Shown here one piece after another: positions 1-13,800 of a stretch of DNA of 64,000 bases. Each line of letters begins with the position of its first letter. Positions within the stretch are counted from its first letter, which is position 1. The notes under the pieces were generated by a model that saw only the letters and a program-made list of their open reading frames with translations, was not told the DNA's origin and did not search any database. Origin of the DNA: Anisakis pegreffii (Eukaryota; Nematoda; Chromadorea; Rhabditida; Anisakidae). The translations under genes were made by a program, and so were the position numbers. The stretch spans positions 1 to 64,000 of the forward strand of contig JAPYMA010002068.1 of assembly GCA_035041965.1 (NCBI GenBank), read 5' to 3'.

Positions 1-3000
1 TATCATATATTTTGCCGAGCGGTTGGCTCTTACTTAAGGAGATATGCTCTCAATCTGCGCTTTCGCTCTCATTCATTGTGCAACGTATCACTATAGATCA
101 CTGCATACATTAATATAGCATTATAGAGTTTGCCATCTTCAAGCTACCGGTACCCTCAAGTTTGACCAGTAACATATGAATTTCTTCACACCGTCAGATT
201 CCTCAGGTCCTCTAGATTCAGAATATTATATATTTTGCCGAGAGCGATTCTTCTTGCAATTTGGCATTTTCAATCGCTCGTGCGTAAATAGATCACTGCA
301 TGCATTAATGCTGAAAAACGCAGAGTTTGCCATTGGCGATTACTCTCAAGTTGCCCATTGTATGCGAGTATTTCACGCCATCATTCACGAATCCTCTGAG
401 TCGAAATATCATCTGTACATAGCGTTATTGGAGACATAACCATTGCCTGAACTTATCTCAAATCAATCATCGTCGTGTAGTATCATTATAGATCACTGCA
501 TACATTAATATGGCGATATAGAGTTATATCATCAATAACAATACTCTCATTGCCAATTATGCGATTTCTTTTGTATCATTAGATAATACAATTCGAAATA
601 TCATACATTTTGCCTCGCGATTCTTCTTACTTAAGGAGATATAGCCATTTTCTTGAACCTATCTCAATCAGCGCAATCGCTCTCATTCATTGTATAACGT
701 ATCATTATAGATCACTGCATACATTAATATAGCATTATAGAGTTTGCCATCTTCAAGCTAACGGTACTCTCAAGTTTGCCCAGTAGCATGTGAATTTCTT
801 TACACCATCACATTCCCCAGATCCTCTAGATTCGAAATATCATATATTTTGCCGAGCGATTCTTCTTACTTAAGGAGATATAGCCATTTTCTTGAACCTA
901 TCTCAATCAGCGCAATCGCTCTCATTCATTGTATAACGTATCATTATAGATCACTGCATACATTAATATAGCATTATAGAGTTTGCCATCTTCAAGCTAA
1001 CGGTACTCTCAAGTTTGCCCAGTAGCATGTGAATTTCTTTACACCATCACATTCCCCAGATCCTCTAGATTCGAAATATCATACATTTTGCCTCGCGATT
1101 CTTCTTACTTAAGGAGATATAGCCATTTTCTTGAACCTATCTCAATCAGCGCAATCGCTCTCATTCATTGTATAACGTATCATTATAGATCACTGCATAC
1201 ATTAATATAGCATTATAGAGTTTGCCATCTTCAAGCTAACGGTACTCTCAAGTTTGCCCAGTAGCATGTGAATTTCTTTACACCATCACATTCCCCAGAT
1301 CCTCTAGATTCGAAATATCATACATTTTGCCTCGCGATTCTTCTTACTTAAGGAGATATAGCCATTTTCTTGAACCTATCTCAATCAGCGCAATCGCTCT
1401 CATTCATTGTATAACGTATCATTATAGATCACTGCATACATTAATATAGCATTATAGAGTTTGCCATCTTCAAGCTAACGGTACTCTCAAGTTTGCCCAG
1501 TAGCATGTGAATTTCTTTACACCATCACATTCCCCAGATCCTCTAGATTCGAAATATCATATATTTTGCCGAGCGATTCTTCTTACTTAAGGAGATATAG
1601 CCATTTTCTTGAACCTATCTCAATCAGCGCAATCGCTCTCATTCATTGTATAACGTATCATTATAGATCACTGCATACATTAATATAGCATTATAGAGTT
1701 TGCCATCTTCAAGCTAACGGTACTCTCAAGTTTGCCCAGTAGCATGTGAATTTCTTTACACCATCACATTCCCCAGATCCTCTAGATTCGAAATATCATA
1801 CATTTTGCCTCGCGATTCTTCTTACTTAAGGAGATATAGCCATTTTCTTGAACCTATCTCAATCAGCGCAATCGCTCTCATTCATTGTATAACGTATCAT
1901 TATAGATCACTGCATACATTAATATAGCATTATAGAGTTTGCCATCTTCAAGCTAACGGTACTCTCAAGTTTGCCCAGTAGCATGTGAATTTCTTTACAC
2001 CATCACATTCCCCAGATCCTCTAGATTCGAAATATCATATATTTTGCCGAGCGATTCTTCTTACTTAAGGAGATATAGCCATTTTCTTGAACCTATCTCA
2101 ATCAGCGCAATCGCTCTCATTCATTGTATAACGTATCATTATAGATCACTGCATACATTAATATAGCATTATAGAGTTTGCCATCTTCAAGCTAACGGTA
2201 CTCTCAAGTTTGCCCAGTAGCATGTGAATTTCTTTACACCATCACATTCCCCAGATCCTCTAGATTCGAAATATCATATATTTTGCCGAGCGATTCTTCT
2301 TACTTAAGGAGATATAGCCATTTTCTTGAACCTATCTCAATCAGCGCAATCGCTCTCATTCATTGTATAACGTATCATTATAGATCACTGCATACATTAA
2401 TATAGCATTATAGAGTTTGCCATCTTCAAGCTAACGGTACTCTCAAGTTTGCCCAGTAGCATGCGAATTTCTTTACACCATCACATTCCCCAGATCCTCT
2501 AGATTCGAAATATCATACATTTTGCCTCGCGATTCTTCTTACTTAAGGAGATATAGCCATTTTCTTGAACTTATCTCAATCAGCGCAATCGCTCTCATTC
2601 ATTGTATAACGTATCATTATAGATCACTGCATACATTAATATAGCATTATAGAGTTTGCCATCTTCAAGCTAACGGTACTCTCAAGTTTGCCCAGTAGCA
2701 TGTGAATTTCTTTACACCATCACATTCCCCAGATCCTCTAGATTCGAAATATCATACATTTTGCCTCGCGATTCTTCTTACTTAAGGAGATATAGCCATT
2801 TTCTTGAACCTATCTCAATCAGCGCAATCGCTCTCATTCATTGTATAACGTATCATTATAGATCACTGCATACATTAATATAGCATTATAGAGTTTGCCA
2901 TCTTCAAGCTAACGGTACTCTCAAGTTTGCCCAGTAGCATGTGAATTTCTTTACACCATCACATTCCCCAGATCCTCTAGATTCAAAATATCATATATTT

Positions 3001-3045
3001 TGCCGAGCGATTCTTCTTACTTAAGGAGATATAGCCATTTTCTTG
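1..3045. repeat. 239-bp satellite tandem array (left end off window)
   Basis: From about 580 to 3045 a 239-bp unit repeats head to tail about ten times with very few differences; the anchor CCCCAGATCCTCTAGATTC recurs near 815, 1054, 1293 and so on at 239-bp steps. Two subtypes differ in one short block: TACATTTTGCCTCGCG and TATATTTTGCCGAGCG. They occur in the order C,G,C,C,G,C,G,G,C,C,G (C = CTCGCG type, G = CGAGCG type). Bases 1-580 hold older, rearranged copies with deletions. The array stops abruptly after TTTTCTTGA at 3045, inside a unit. No long frame is conserved across units, so it is treated as satellite DNA and not as coding. Confidence 0.95.
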
Positions 3046-4837
3046 ATGGCTATACCTTTTCGTTAATTGTGGGTGTGGCTTACTGCCGTAATTTGTGGGC
3101 GTGGCTAGTTACCGTAGTTAAGAAGGTTCTGAGATACTGCTAAGATTGCCATTGCCAGCTTTATTACCATCTGCTATCGACTTTAGATACCTTTCACAAA
3201 ATGAGTAAAATTAATGCAATGAAGAAATAACTATTTTCCGGAGGAGTTCAATTTGAAGTATCCGAAAATAAATATTGTTCCCTTCTATCGCCCATCGTAT
3301 TCATACAGATCACTATTGGTTATTTTCAGTGCAATTTGTTCCTTCCATCCGTAAACAAGCAAATTAGTTTCACTGTGTACTCATAAAGCGATCAAATGTT
3401 AAGTTAGTCTGTACGAAATTCGATGAATGGAATCCTTTCCTTGTAATCGCCCAAGGTTCGATGCCCACCGGAAAATCGAAAATTGTCAGAATGAATAATT
3501 CCAACTGATTGTTAGATCCAGAAAGATGTCAAAATCCTGGACATATACATCTTGATCTATGCCTGGTCGTTCATCTCTCTCCATACATTTAATTTCTCTA
3601 CCGTTCATCGATTATTAATTAAATGTGAGAATTCGTGGAGCATCAAACTGAGCCGAATTTCCGGGAGGATCTTTAGATATGGTGAGAGTACCAAGCTTCT
3701 GTGTGCGAAAGCTTATCTTAGCGCAAGACATCTCAGCGGTATGATTTTTTAGGTTTCAACACCAATCTTCAAAAATCCATCCAATCTTATGGTCGATTTC
3801 AGAGAGATAACAATTTGGCACAATTTCACGCTCTTTGGAAAGCTTGAAATAGGCTGACTTCGCTTAACTGAGGTGCAGTGAGATGAGTTGACATGGCTTT
3901 CTTAAGGCTAATTTCATACGCACAACTTCTCGGTAAGATCGGATAGAGGAAGATCTGAGATAAACTATTCGCATGTAGTTCCAAAGTAAAAAGTATAAAA
4001 AGTACATTTCTAAATGCATTCAGCGATTTGATACTGTTAATGATTTTAATTTGCGATTTTGGGAAAATTTCGATAGAATGAAACATTTGCTGATCACATC
4101 ACTTATGGCAGATTCGTTTTATTATACAAAGGGTTTATAGTTTAGAATACAACCTACGAAAGTCATCAGCATTGATCAAGTATTCATAAGAAATTGCAGA
4201 GTTCTTCAGTATGTGAAAGTCATGTATTTGTGGGGAATTTGTTTTTGATAGTACAAGCAAAAGCAACTGAACAAATGGAGATTCTTTTGAAACTAATTTG
4301 AGGAAATTTTCTGCTGCTGATTCAACATTCGGCTGTGCACGGAACTGATCCATATCAGAATAAGATAAATTAATTCACTTACTGAAGAACCTCTTTCAAT
4401 ATTGCACCATGAAGTGAAACAATTTTCAATCTGAGATGCAAATATAAAATCAATTATTCAAGAAATAAGAATAATCTGTGAGGTATACTTTTCAATTCAC
4501 ATATGACGAATAGATCTAAAAATGTTGAGATATCATTTAAGAAAGGAAATGCTTTGATAAGACAACAATAACAATAAAGATTGGTTCAGTAGAGGAGTAA
4601 AATTCCTGATTAAATCAACGCAAATAAGCCCTTTCAAGCACCTACAAAATATAACATGTACATTAAGATAATATTATACAATTTGTCTTACTGGAGCACC
4701 GAGTGCTGTAAGTTTGAGGTGACACAGCTAAATTTTTTAAAATTATAATATTGATGATAGTGTCACTATGTAATTAGAAGTTGAATGCAAATTGATTCAA
4801 GCAATTCCTTGTGAGTTTTTCACAGGCGCAGAATCAC
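3046..4837. other. Non-coding spacer after the satellite
   Basis: No confident gene. Next to the satellite edge lie two adjacent copies of a roughly 26-bp unit (3065-3090 and 3090-3116), each carrying GTGGGTGTGGC or GTGGGCGTGGC. The remainder is AT-rich, with only one candidate minus-strand ORF (4135-4353, listed separately). Confidence 0.6.
4135..4353 (-). CDS. Hypothetical 72-residue ORF or terminal exon
   Basis: An ATG-to-stop minus-strand frame with ordinary protein-like composition: a charged N-terminus, a short hydrophobic stretch (FVQLLLLVL) and a mixed C-terminus ending YSKL. I do not recognise the family, and found no clear partner exons upstream between 4400 and 4840. It lies just beyond the 3' end of the Mesh-like gene on the same strand. 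It could be a small independent gene, the last exon of something unmodelled, or chance. Confidence 0.2.
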   Translation of the reverse strand: MDQFRAQPNVESAAENFLKLVSKESPFVQLLLLVLSKTNSPQIHDFHILKNSAISYEYLINADDFRRLYSKL

Positions 4838-4843
4838 TTTATT
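4838..4843 (-). terminator. Poly(A) signal AATAAA of Mesh-like copy A
   Basis: On the minus strand AATAAA follows the TGA stop (4847-4845) after a single base. The 3' UTR of this large gene would therefore be very short. The motif and its position are seen directly; its use is inferred. Confidence 0.5.
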
Positions 4844-4844
4844 C

Positions 4845-7800
4845 TCAAACACTTGTCCTAAGTCCCAGTAAACCATCCGATCCTTTCCGGGATCTGAATT
4901 CAGGTGACGATGGTGGCACTGATTCTTGCGAATAGTCAGCATTACTATCCTCGATTTTCGGTCTGAAAATTGAAAGCGTTTTTTGGAAAAATAGAATGGT
5001 TCTAGAAATAAAGAAGGAATGATATACTGCTCGTCACGTACTGTTTTGTTGAAAAATTGATAAATAGGAACTGTGATAAACTGTTTAAGTACAGCGGAAG
5101 TTCAGTTATGAAGATTGCTAATATAAATGAACCAAGCAGATCAATTGGACCGTTCTGCTATCGTTCATTCGAGAACACTCACCTGTCCAGCATTGTCCTT
5201 CTCATTGCACTTGTCGGCCGCGGTGGTTGAAATATATCGCCGTCTAATGGTGAGGATTTCTTATCTACTGCATTCAAATCTGTGCTGTCCGTAATCGAGA
5301 ACACCTGGAAACTTTCCGTTAACATTGTCCCTCTTTGGCATCATTCAGTGGAATTTATTTTTTGAAAAAATTGATTTTTATTCGAATCATCAAAAAATGA
5401 GCGAAAAATTCCGACTATTCCAGACGGTGAATGCTACGAAATCACAAGCAACTTGATTTCAATAAAGGATAACCATATCACGATATATAGCTCTCTCTTC
5501 AGCTTCAATTCGTCGTTTCTGTTTGACGCACCAAAATGCTAGGAAAACGAGAGCAATTAGCTGAAAATTTGCACGAAAACTGGATTAAATTGATTTTGTA
5601 ATAATTTTTATTGAAGTCAACTCAATTGGGGCAAAATAGTTTTCATGACGAAGAATTTAGAACTCACATTAAATTGCTTCAGAACAGATCTGAGCAATCC
5701 TTAATCACTCATTCAAACTTCACTTAAATTCCACTATTTTCTAGCCAACCTCAAACGTTTTTCAATTCATTCCAAATAAATTCACACCCATATTCATCAG
5801 TGAATGACTGAAAACTATGAAAATAATGAAAAACTGGATGAACCAACCATAATAATGCCAATTATTGAGAAAATCGCAGCTAACCACTTATACATATTGT
5901 CCTTCTCTCTAGATCTACACCACGGTTGCCATCCCTTGTTCCATTGGAAGCTGTATTGAGTTGGATCATAGTAGTCAACAACAAGACTGCCTTTAAACAT
6001 GGATTTATAGGTATGAACACTGTCTGCCATTATCGCCTTTGTCATTATACGAAATCATTGAAGGATAGTTGTACAAATTCAAGTACTTCCAAAGAACTGC
6101 CAAAGCGCTGTTCTCATGAATCAATTGAATGAGAACAATTTTCGGAGTAAAAACAATTTCCACTGCAAGAAGGATGAAAATTTCAGTGGCTGTTGATAGC
6201 AACATTCAATGGATATAAATGTTTTTTGTGAAACTGACGAACATTTGTATTCATGATCGCCTTTAATCCAATGAGTTTGAAAGCAGTTGAATGTTGCTAC
6301 ATCCCCTTCTAAATAACCAGAAGCCATCGAAGGCGTTTTTAACATATACGCTGGGTATTCGATCATTATTGCACCACAGCTATTATCTGTAATTAATCAT
6401 TCATTAGATATCGAATCATTAATTGATGTTATTGTTAGAGCCATTTATTAACGTTAACATCATCGTTCATATTTTCAGATTCGTTCTCGAATAGCTCAAA
6501 CTGTCAATCATGTTGATGTCTAGCAAAATGATCCAAATTGAATGATTCCAGCATATTGGAAAGGCACGAATGCATGAAGAGCTTATCTAAGAAGAAGGTA
6601 TCATAAAGTCAACGAACTAACAATGTCTGCTACCAGCACTTCTGCCAGTAACGAATGAGTTCCATTCATTCAATGCCTCCATTCCCAGTGCTTTCGAATT
6701 AAGCATTGTATAGTCATACAGACACGGTACACTATCACCACAATCACTGAGTATCTCACTTGGATTATTTGGACACTCATTGCTACCGAACTGTTGAATT
6801 AACTGTCGTTGAATTGATATCGAGTTCACTGCAACCTTTTTCCATTTTGCACGTGGCAAAAATATTTTTAGGTTTTATGATACCGTTTGACAGTGATCAT
6901 TGAAACTAGAAGTACTGATCATTTTAATAACACTAAGTAAAACATGACAAAATGAAGATAATCGAAAAAAACAACGAAAAATTATAAAAAAACGAAATGA
7001 TGAAAATAGTGATAATAATAATTGTTGTTAGAACGTTATGATAATAATATAATTGCTACCACTATCAGTATCAATAGAAATTACTCATTCAGTGGTACAC
7101 AGTACTATAGATCTCATTTTCACGGAAAACTGCGCGTTTTTTTCAGGATCGATTAAATCTCTTTCATTTCACTAAATCTTCAGCAGTCAAAAAAAGAAAT
7201 GGGACCGATAGCACGGTAGATCATGGCTACCATTCTTATTGCCACTATTATTGATACTACTTGGTATTATTATTATCCGCATTCTTACTGATATCATTAA
7301 TTCAATGTTAACTTACACGGTGGATTTATCTGCAGATCACGACACGTTCGTAGCAGTTGATTGACCATCATTCCATCCTTTGGCACAAAACGATGCGGAC
7401 CACTGAAAATCAAACATTTAAAGGATTTTGGTATAGGTTGAAAAAAAACAGTCTGTTGAAAATATTCAAGTAACATAATAAAAAAGGGTTTTCCATTCAA
7501 TGGGATCATTTTTGAGTGATATTCATTGAGGCTTCCATGCGCAAGCAAAGTTCAATTTGTACTTACAATTGAAATTCCACATCAGTTCCGATTACATCGA
7601 CGAGCGGAAATTTTATCCATAGATCATCGACTAATTTCATAGTAAGAGAATGTTGTTTTATATTATTCATTCGTATCTAGTTGCGATAACACCAAAGAAT
7701 AACAAAATATGTTGCTGAATCATGAATTGATTGATTTTATTCATTTAAACAAACCTTTCAAATCGTTCGGCTGTTTTGTAGATTGGTAATGCTTTCATGG

Positions 7801-10800
7801 CTGCTTCAGGGAAAACAGCGAACTTTTTAGCGCTATCTTGACTTGTTGTGAAAAGATTTTCAGTGGGTACGCCAGCGGCGAGAGGTATCTTTTGTTGCAT
7901 TCGTTTGTCTCCACCACTACCCGGTATCCGATCTCAAATTTGCAATTATGATCAGTAATGTAAAATTGAAAATAAGAATGTCTAAAAGCAATAAAATTTA
8001 TAAAAAGTATAACTATAATATAGTGAGGTTAAATGATGTGCTGAAAAGGCGCGACTGACTCACTGGAAGAAGTGCGAAGAATATGCATAAATGTTAACAA
8101 ACGTACAATTAGAAATGAGTTGTTGGACAATGCCACCTGCATTGACATCATTCAGTGTTAACGGTATGTTCAACATTCCGGACTGTCCCTCCGGATTCGG
8201 TCGCGAAAGACCGGATACCGGTGGGAATTGAAACAAATTCGGAAACGGCGACGCTCTGAAGTGTCGTTCGCCTGTTGGCTCCTGTCAATTGACAAATCAT
8301 TCATTAGAATTATTATCATGAACAGATTGCCTACTAATCCTAAGTGCATTATTGTTGAGTGCATGAAATGAATGAAGCAACAAACCACTCCATATCGAGG
8401 AGGAACACTAAGTTCAATATCCAACAGACCGGGACTTTCGTAGTACATCGGCAATCTGGCAATATCGAGTGCATATGATTCACGAATTCGAACACCAATT
8501 TGTGCTTCTTCCAATACAACATACACTTCTGCTTGACCGTATTCGACATTATTCACATAAACAAGTACTCCTCAAATTCAACTCATCACATTCAATTTAT
8601 TCAAGAAGTTATTAAATTCAATCAAATTTCAACTTCTTCCTTAGTGCCTACGATAGTGACCTTATCGTAATTGCTTTGCAATCATGCTCTGATTGGTTTG
8701 TTGCTAACGGGCGATGTTTTGTTGATCGCTGTTCCAAGTTATTCTTTGGAGATTGGCCATTAATTTCAAAAGTATTTCTGTGCCCACAAACATAATCTAG
8801 CGGCCGTATTACGCAAACGAAATATTAGTGCATTTATGAAAGTTCGAAAATCTGTTAGATCAAACACTTCGCAGTTTTCCGTTGCAATCTGATGAGGTCC
8901 CTTTTGGCAGCTTGAAATTTCTGTAGATGACGAAAAACCGAAGCAATAATCAAAACAAAGAATTCGCTCAGAATCTGACCGAATTTCGGTCGGCCACCAA
9001 CCCACTGTAAAACCTTATTTCATTTTCATTAAAAAACCTTTCTTTCAATTTGATCAATTGTAATCTGAATTTTTTATAGAGAACTGGAGTGAGTGCTCGA
9101 AGTCAGCATTTATATTACTCTATGTTCACACTCAATACTATTGTCATCTAAACCTTTGAATTTTTGTAATTTCATGTTGTCGAAATATCTGATAATATTT
9201 CCAACAATAACACTCGTCCGATATCTGAATCGTCTCGTATCTTTCCTCGCCACCACCACTACTCGATCCGTCCCGGTCGCCTCGAGCGCTATTCCAGTTA
9301 CAACCGTTGCGTTTGTTGGCTGTACCAAATCAGCCTGTGCTATGTATCGTCCCAATAAACCTGAATTTCATCCGAATTCGATTTCGTCAGTTTTCTTCAG
9401 CACTTTGACGAATATCAATACTTTGCACCTCATTTATGATTCTATGTTCTAGTGCTTTCATAACAGAAGACCTCATGTCAGCTATATGAACAAGGTAGCG
9501 TCTCTGTTATCGACGACAGCCCTCATATTTGATCATTATAACCAGTCACGATATTTCGAAAAGCAAAATGGTATTTTGGTAACAAATATGATAATCAACA
9601 GCAAAATGATATATCGCTTATATGGTTGAGACCCCAGAGATTAAGTACTGAACCATGAAATTTTATTTGTAAAAAAAGACTGCTACACCAAACCAACTTT
9701 CAGCAATTCATGCAAATTTGGCTAATTGCAATCAAATTCTTTGGTTATTTTTGGAGTGATTTTCGCCAACTTGACGATTTTAATAAGCAGTGATTTTTAT
9801 AGAATGAACATTTCGGAACCGTACCGAAATCCACCCTTCTATTTGGGTATCGTTCGAGTCGAATTTGAATTCGCACTTCGGGATTCGTTAACGTTTTAGG
9901 AATATGAAGTAAGGTGAATACGCCAGGCTCGTTGAACACAAACTTTTGATTGTCCAACGTTGTGAATGAACCTGCTCCTTGTACATAGCCTATAATAGAT
10001 ATGTAGCTATGTGTATCTCATCACGGAATTAATATTGCGATAGTTGTTGCACAATTACGTCAATCAACAATATCTCTTACATAACGGATTCGTAAGCACA
10101 ATTGCTTTGTGATCTATCAGTAGATTTTACAGTTGATGAATTTTCATGGCATTCGGCACTGACTGTCAAGGAACAAAATCACAACATGTCAAATTCGCTC
10201 GATTCCACTGCTGGATCTGTGTAAGAAAGTTGCTACTATTTTAGTCGCGGAAATTTGTTGATATATTTGAACCTAGGTTGAACCTCAGTCTCTCTGTAAG
10301 ACTAAAACTGAGTCTGAGATTGATCTCTGCCTGCAATCCCTTTGCCTCAAACTTCTCGCTCGTTAGCTCAATTGCTAAATCAGATAAATTTTAGAACTAT
10401 CGTATTTAGACTGGAAACTACATATATCTAGGATAGTACCACTCAAAGAAGGCTCATGTTGGTGAAAGATTCTTCCTTCCCATCAAAGACCCAATAATAG
10501 ACTAATACTTTTTGCGGAACAGAGCCTCACATTTTGGAGCATATTAAAAGATTAGGGAATTGTAAGGTTGTAATAGCGAGATTGTGAAATTCCAGTCGGA
10601 AAAGAAGTTTTTTTTCCTGTTTTCCCTAAACGAAGCACATCGTCTTTCACTGTTTTCCTTGTAGACACTCAGCGAACCGTTTGCCAACGCTTATGTGTCA
10701 AATGAGAAGTTCAATTTCTGAAATGCACTAATAGCTGTGCGAATTCCAACACAACGACAGTTTGGCCCACGCAGAAAGGAAGAGAAAAGGTCACAGCTGT

Positions 10801-13800
10801 TACTAGTATGCCGGACAATAAAGAATCTGTGCGCTCTGAAGTAATCGAAACTCGCTTGGCTCACTCTTAGATAGTGTTTTATTCTGGCAACAACTTCCAT
10901 GCTTAAGTTGGTAAAATTGGTCTGTGGTATTTTACGATCATCTAAACGCGCACGATCAAAATGCCTGTGTTAACACATGCAAGTGCAGTGTTCAATAGCC
11001 ACCCATCGCCATCGTTTGTCTAAGAGTGATTTTTTAGGGCAGAATTAAGTGCCCGAAAACTGCTCGGCTTCAAAATTTCATAGAATGATAACCCGTTGCT
11101 GGCGGTTCATACTGCTGGCAACCACTCGTTGGACGACGCCAATAAAACAGTTGGCATCGGTACTTTGCGTACTTACAACAGAGGTGATACGGCATATAAT
11201 CATGATAGAACGCAGAGAAACTGGGAACCTGAAACCATCATCATAATTCAGTCAATTCATTGTGAAGCGAATCATACTACTGACTGAAATATGGGTAGTT
11301 AAAGCATTGAAATGAAACGCTACAGGGAAAAGATTTGAAAATTACTTAAAATATCATTGAACAGGTCAAAAAGGAAGAGAAAATTTCAGCAACCTCATAT
11401 TGTCCCATGTATGGGAAAGTACCAAATTCGTATGCTCTTGTTGGATATCCGGGATTATATGGGTATTGCTCGATTGTTTTAACAACAGGTTGATACGTTG
11501 ACTGCATTAATTTACCTTCGCCATCATAACAACACACTTGACCATAATGCGTTTCAAATGGACTGTGATAATAAGAAGTTATTTTGGCTTTATAGTTTCC
11601 GAGAAAGCACTGATTCCATAAAATCGTAAAAAAGAGTTCATTAAGAAAGTGAAGATGCGAGCAATTGGAATGAAAACTGCGAAAAATTAAGGCAAATATT
11701 ACGCAGTGTTATGGTTATTTAGTGTATTGAATCGATTCGCTTCACCGGCGTAATAGGACGTATAAACATTTTGTGCAGACATATAACAATTCTGTGCACC
11801 AACACTGGTCGTGCATGAGATATCACGGAACACCTTAAAATCATTAAGTTGAGTATCAGCAGATTTCTCCTAATTTTTCAACATGTCAGATTGCTGAAAA
11901 CACAGAACGAGATAGGTTACAGCAGCTCAGTTGATCATTGGTGGCTGGCTTACTTTACTTTGAAGCATGAGAACCAGGGTTATGAAATCAACAATCGCAG
12001 CATATTAATTTATTTGCATGAATGATACTCTTTGTGTCATTAAATGAATGCAGAACTTAAAAGTTGTTTGACTGGAGGAAAGCTGAACGGAGGTAATTGA
12101 AGCAAAATACGGATTGATAACAGTAACTAGAACATGCCTGTGAGCAGCGTGGATGCGGCATGAAACGACCCAAATCGATGCGAGCTTGACTTTCGATACA
12201 TGGACATGATGCATTCGTTTCGGTGTATCGAATGAAATTGTACTGTGCACCATCTTCAGCATACCTTGAACAATGAACGGTACACAATGAAAGTCATTTA
12301 TGAAAGACATTTACAATGAAACGTACACATCGACATTTTTCATTCAGATTAAGAAGCATTTGAATTGAACTGTTAATGAACAACTGAATTGAAAAAAATC
12401 ATTAACAAAGAAGAACCGCACCAATCTTGACACATTTGAGTTGCTTTTTCCTCAACATAAGCAACTCTTGACTGTTGCTGTTGAACATTGACCGGTCCCG
12501 TCACAACAGTGCCTAGTTCGAGTGGCTGCCACAACCAATGTATTGATATCGGAGAGGATGTCAAACTGAATTTATCATCACATATGCATTATCCATTCAG
12601 AGAAGCAGCCAAAGAATTCATCAGACGACTTCGAAGTCATGTGATATTTATCTCAAAAAACTATGCATGTGATACTTATCCACTGATTGTAGTAAACACA
12701 ACATTCAATTGAAACCTTTAAATTGGTGCACGAAATCGTAGTGATGAGAAAATACTTACGATTAGAGAATTAATTCATAGTGTGTGAAATGAGAAAGAAA
12801 TAAAGAGATAAGAAATAATTTCTGAATACCCCGGCAAGAGATTCATTCCAGTTAAATCATTTGGCCTGATCGGTGAGAGTTTTAAGTAACCAAATCGATA
12901 GCTGTACAACTCATTCATTCGTTCCCATTCATTCAAATACCACTGTTCTACCTTAATCAATAAGGTGTTATTTATGATGATGAAATCAACACGATGCTAA
13001 AATTCTTGCGAAGGCAAAGATTATTTCGCTGATCGAATGCGTTGTTTCACCTGATAAATATTAATTCGCTCTTCTTGAGGTTTGAATCGATACTGGTAAT
13101 TATTACGATTTGTGAATGTTGCCAACCGACAAATCGTCCTATATTCTGGTCGGAACTTCCGAATCTGAAATGCGGTAAGCAATCAAAGCGAAATTTCAAT
13201 GAAGTTTTACATTCATGATCACCCGAACACCAGCTGAAAGAAGAGAATAGAAGGGATATTTCGATCAATGAAAATGATCACCTATTGAGATAGATGAATT
13301 CCATTTACAAACGTTCGTTTTTCTTAACAGAAAGTCAGCAATTTAGTCAGATCCATATCGCAGTCATAATGATTCAAAATGTAAGTTAATCAAAGTACCG
13401 CTTCGTCCTTGCCTTCGCGATAACCAATAACATATAAACCCAGTTGAACACTATACATCGCATCGTTGGCAATTTGGAAGAAACGTTCACCATTCATAAA
13501 ATCCGGATTCGTAAAATTACGAGGATACCAGGATATCGACATGATCTTCAATCAGAACAAATCAGTCCGAAAATACAGCTTTGATCCGAAGTGCAGCATC
13601 AGAAGAACGCATGCAACACAGAAGAATGAGGGTAAACATTTTGAATGCCTCTGATCCTATATTTTTTTGCGTTTATTGAGCCGCAAAGTCAATATTAAGA
13701 AATTCAATTAGGTTGTTAAAAGTGAGAAGCGATTCTACCTGAAAAGGAACCGGATTTTTGAACCAGTCATATACATTACCGATATCAAGCCGCATGGGAT

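Noticed and set aside
176..439. 87-codon ORF in the left, degenerate part of the satellite
   Set aside because: The sequence is made of satellite-unit pieces and the frame is not kept in the other units.
3453..3470. GGTTCGATGCC resembling a tRNA B box
   Set aside because: No matching A box, acceptor stem or cloverleaf could be drawn around it.
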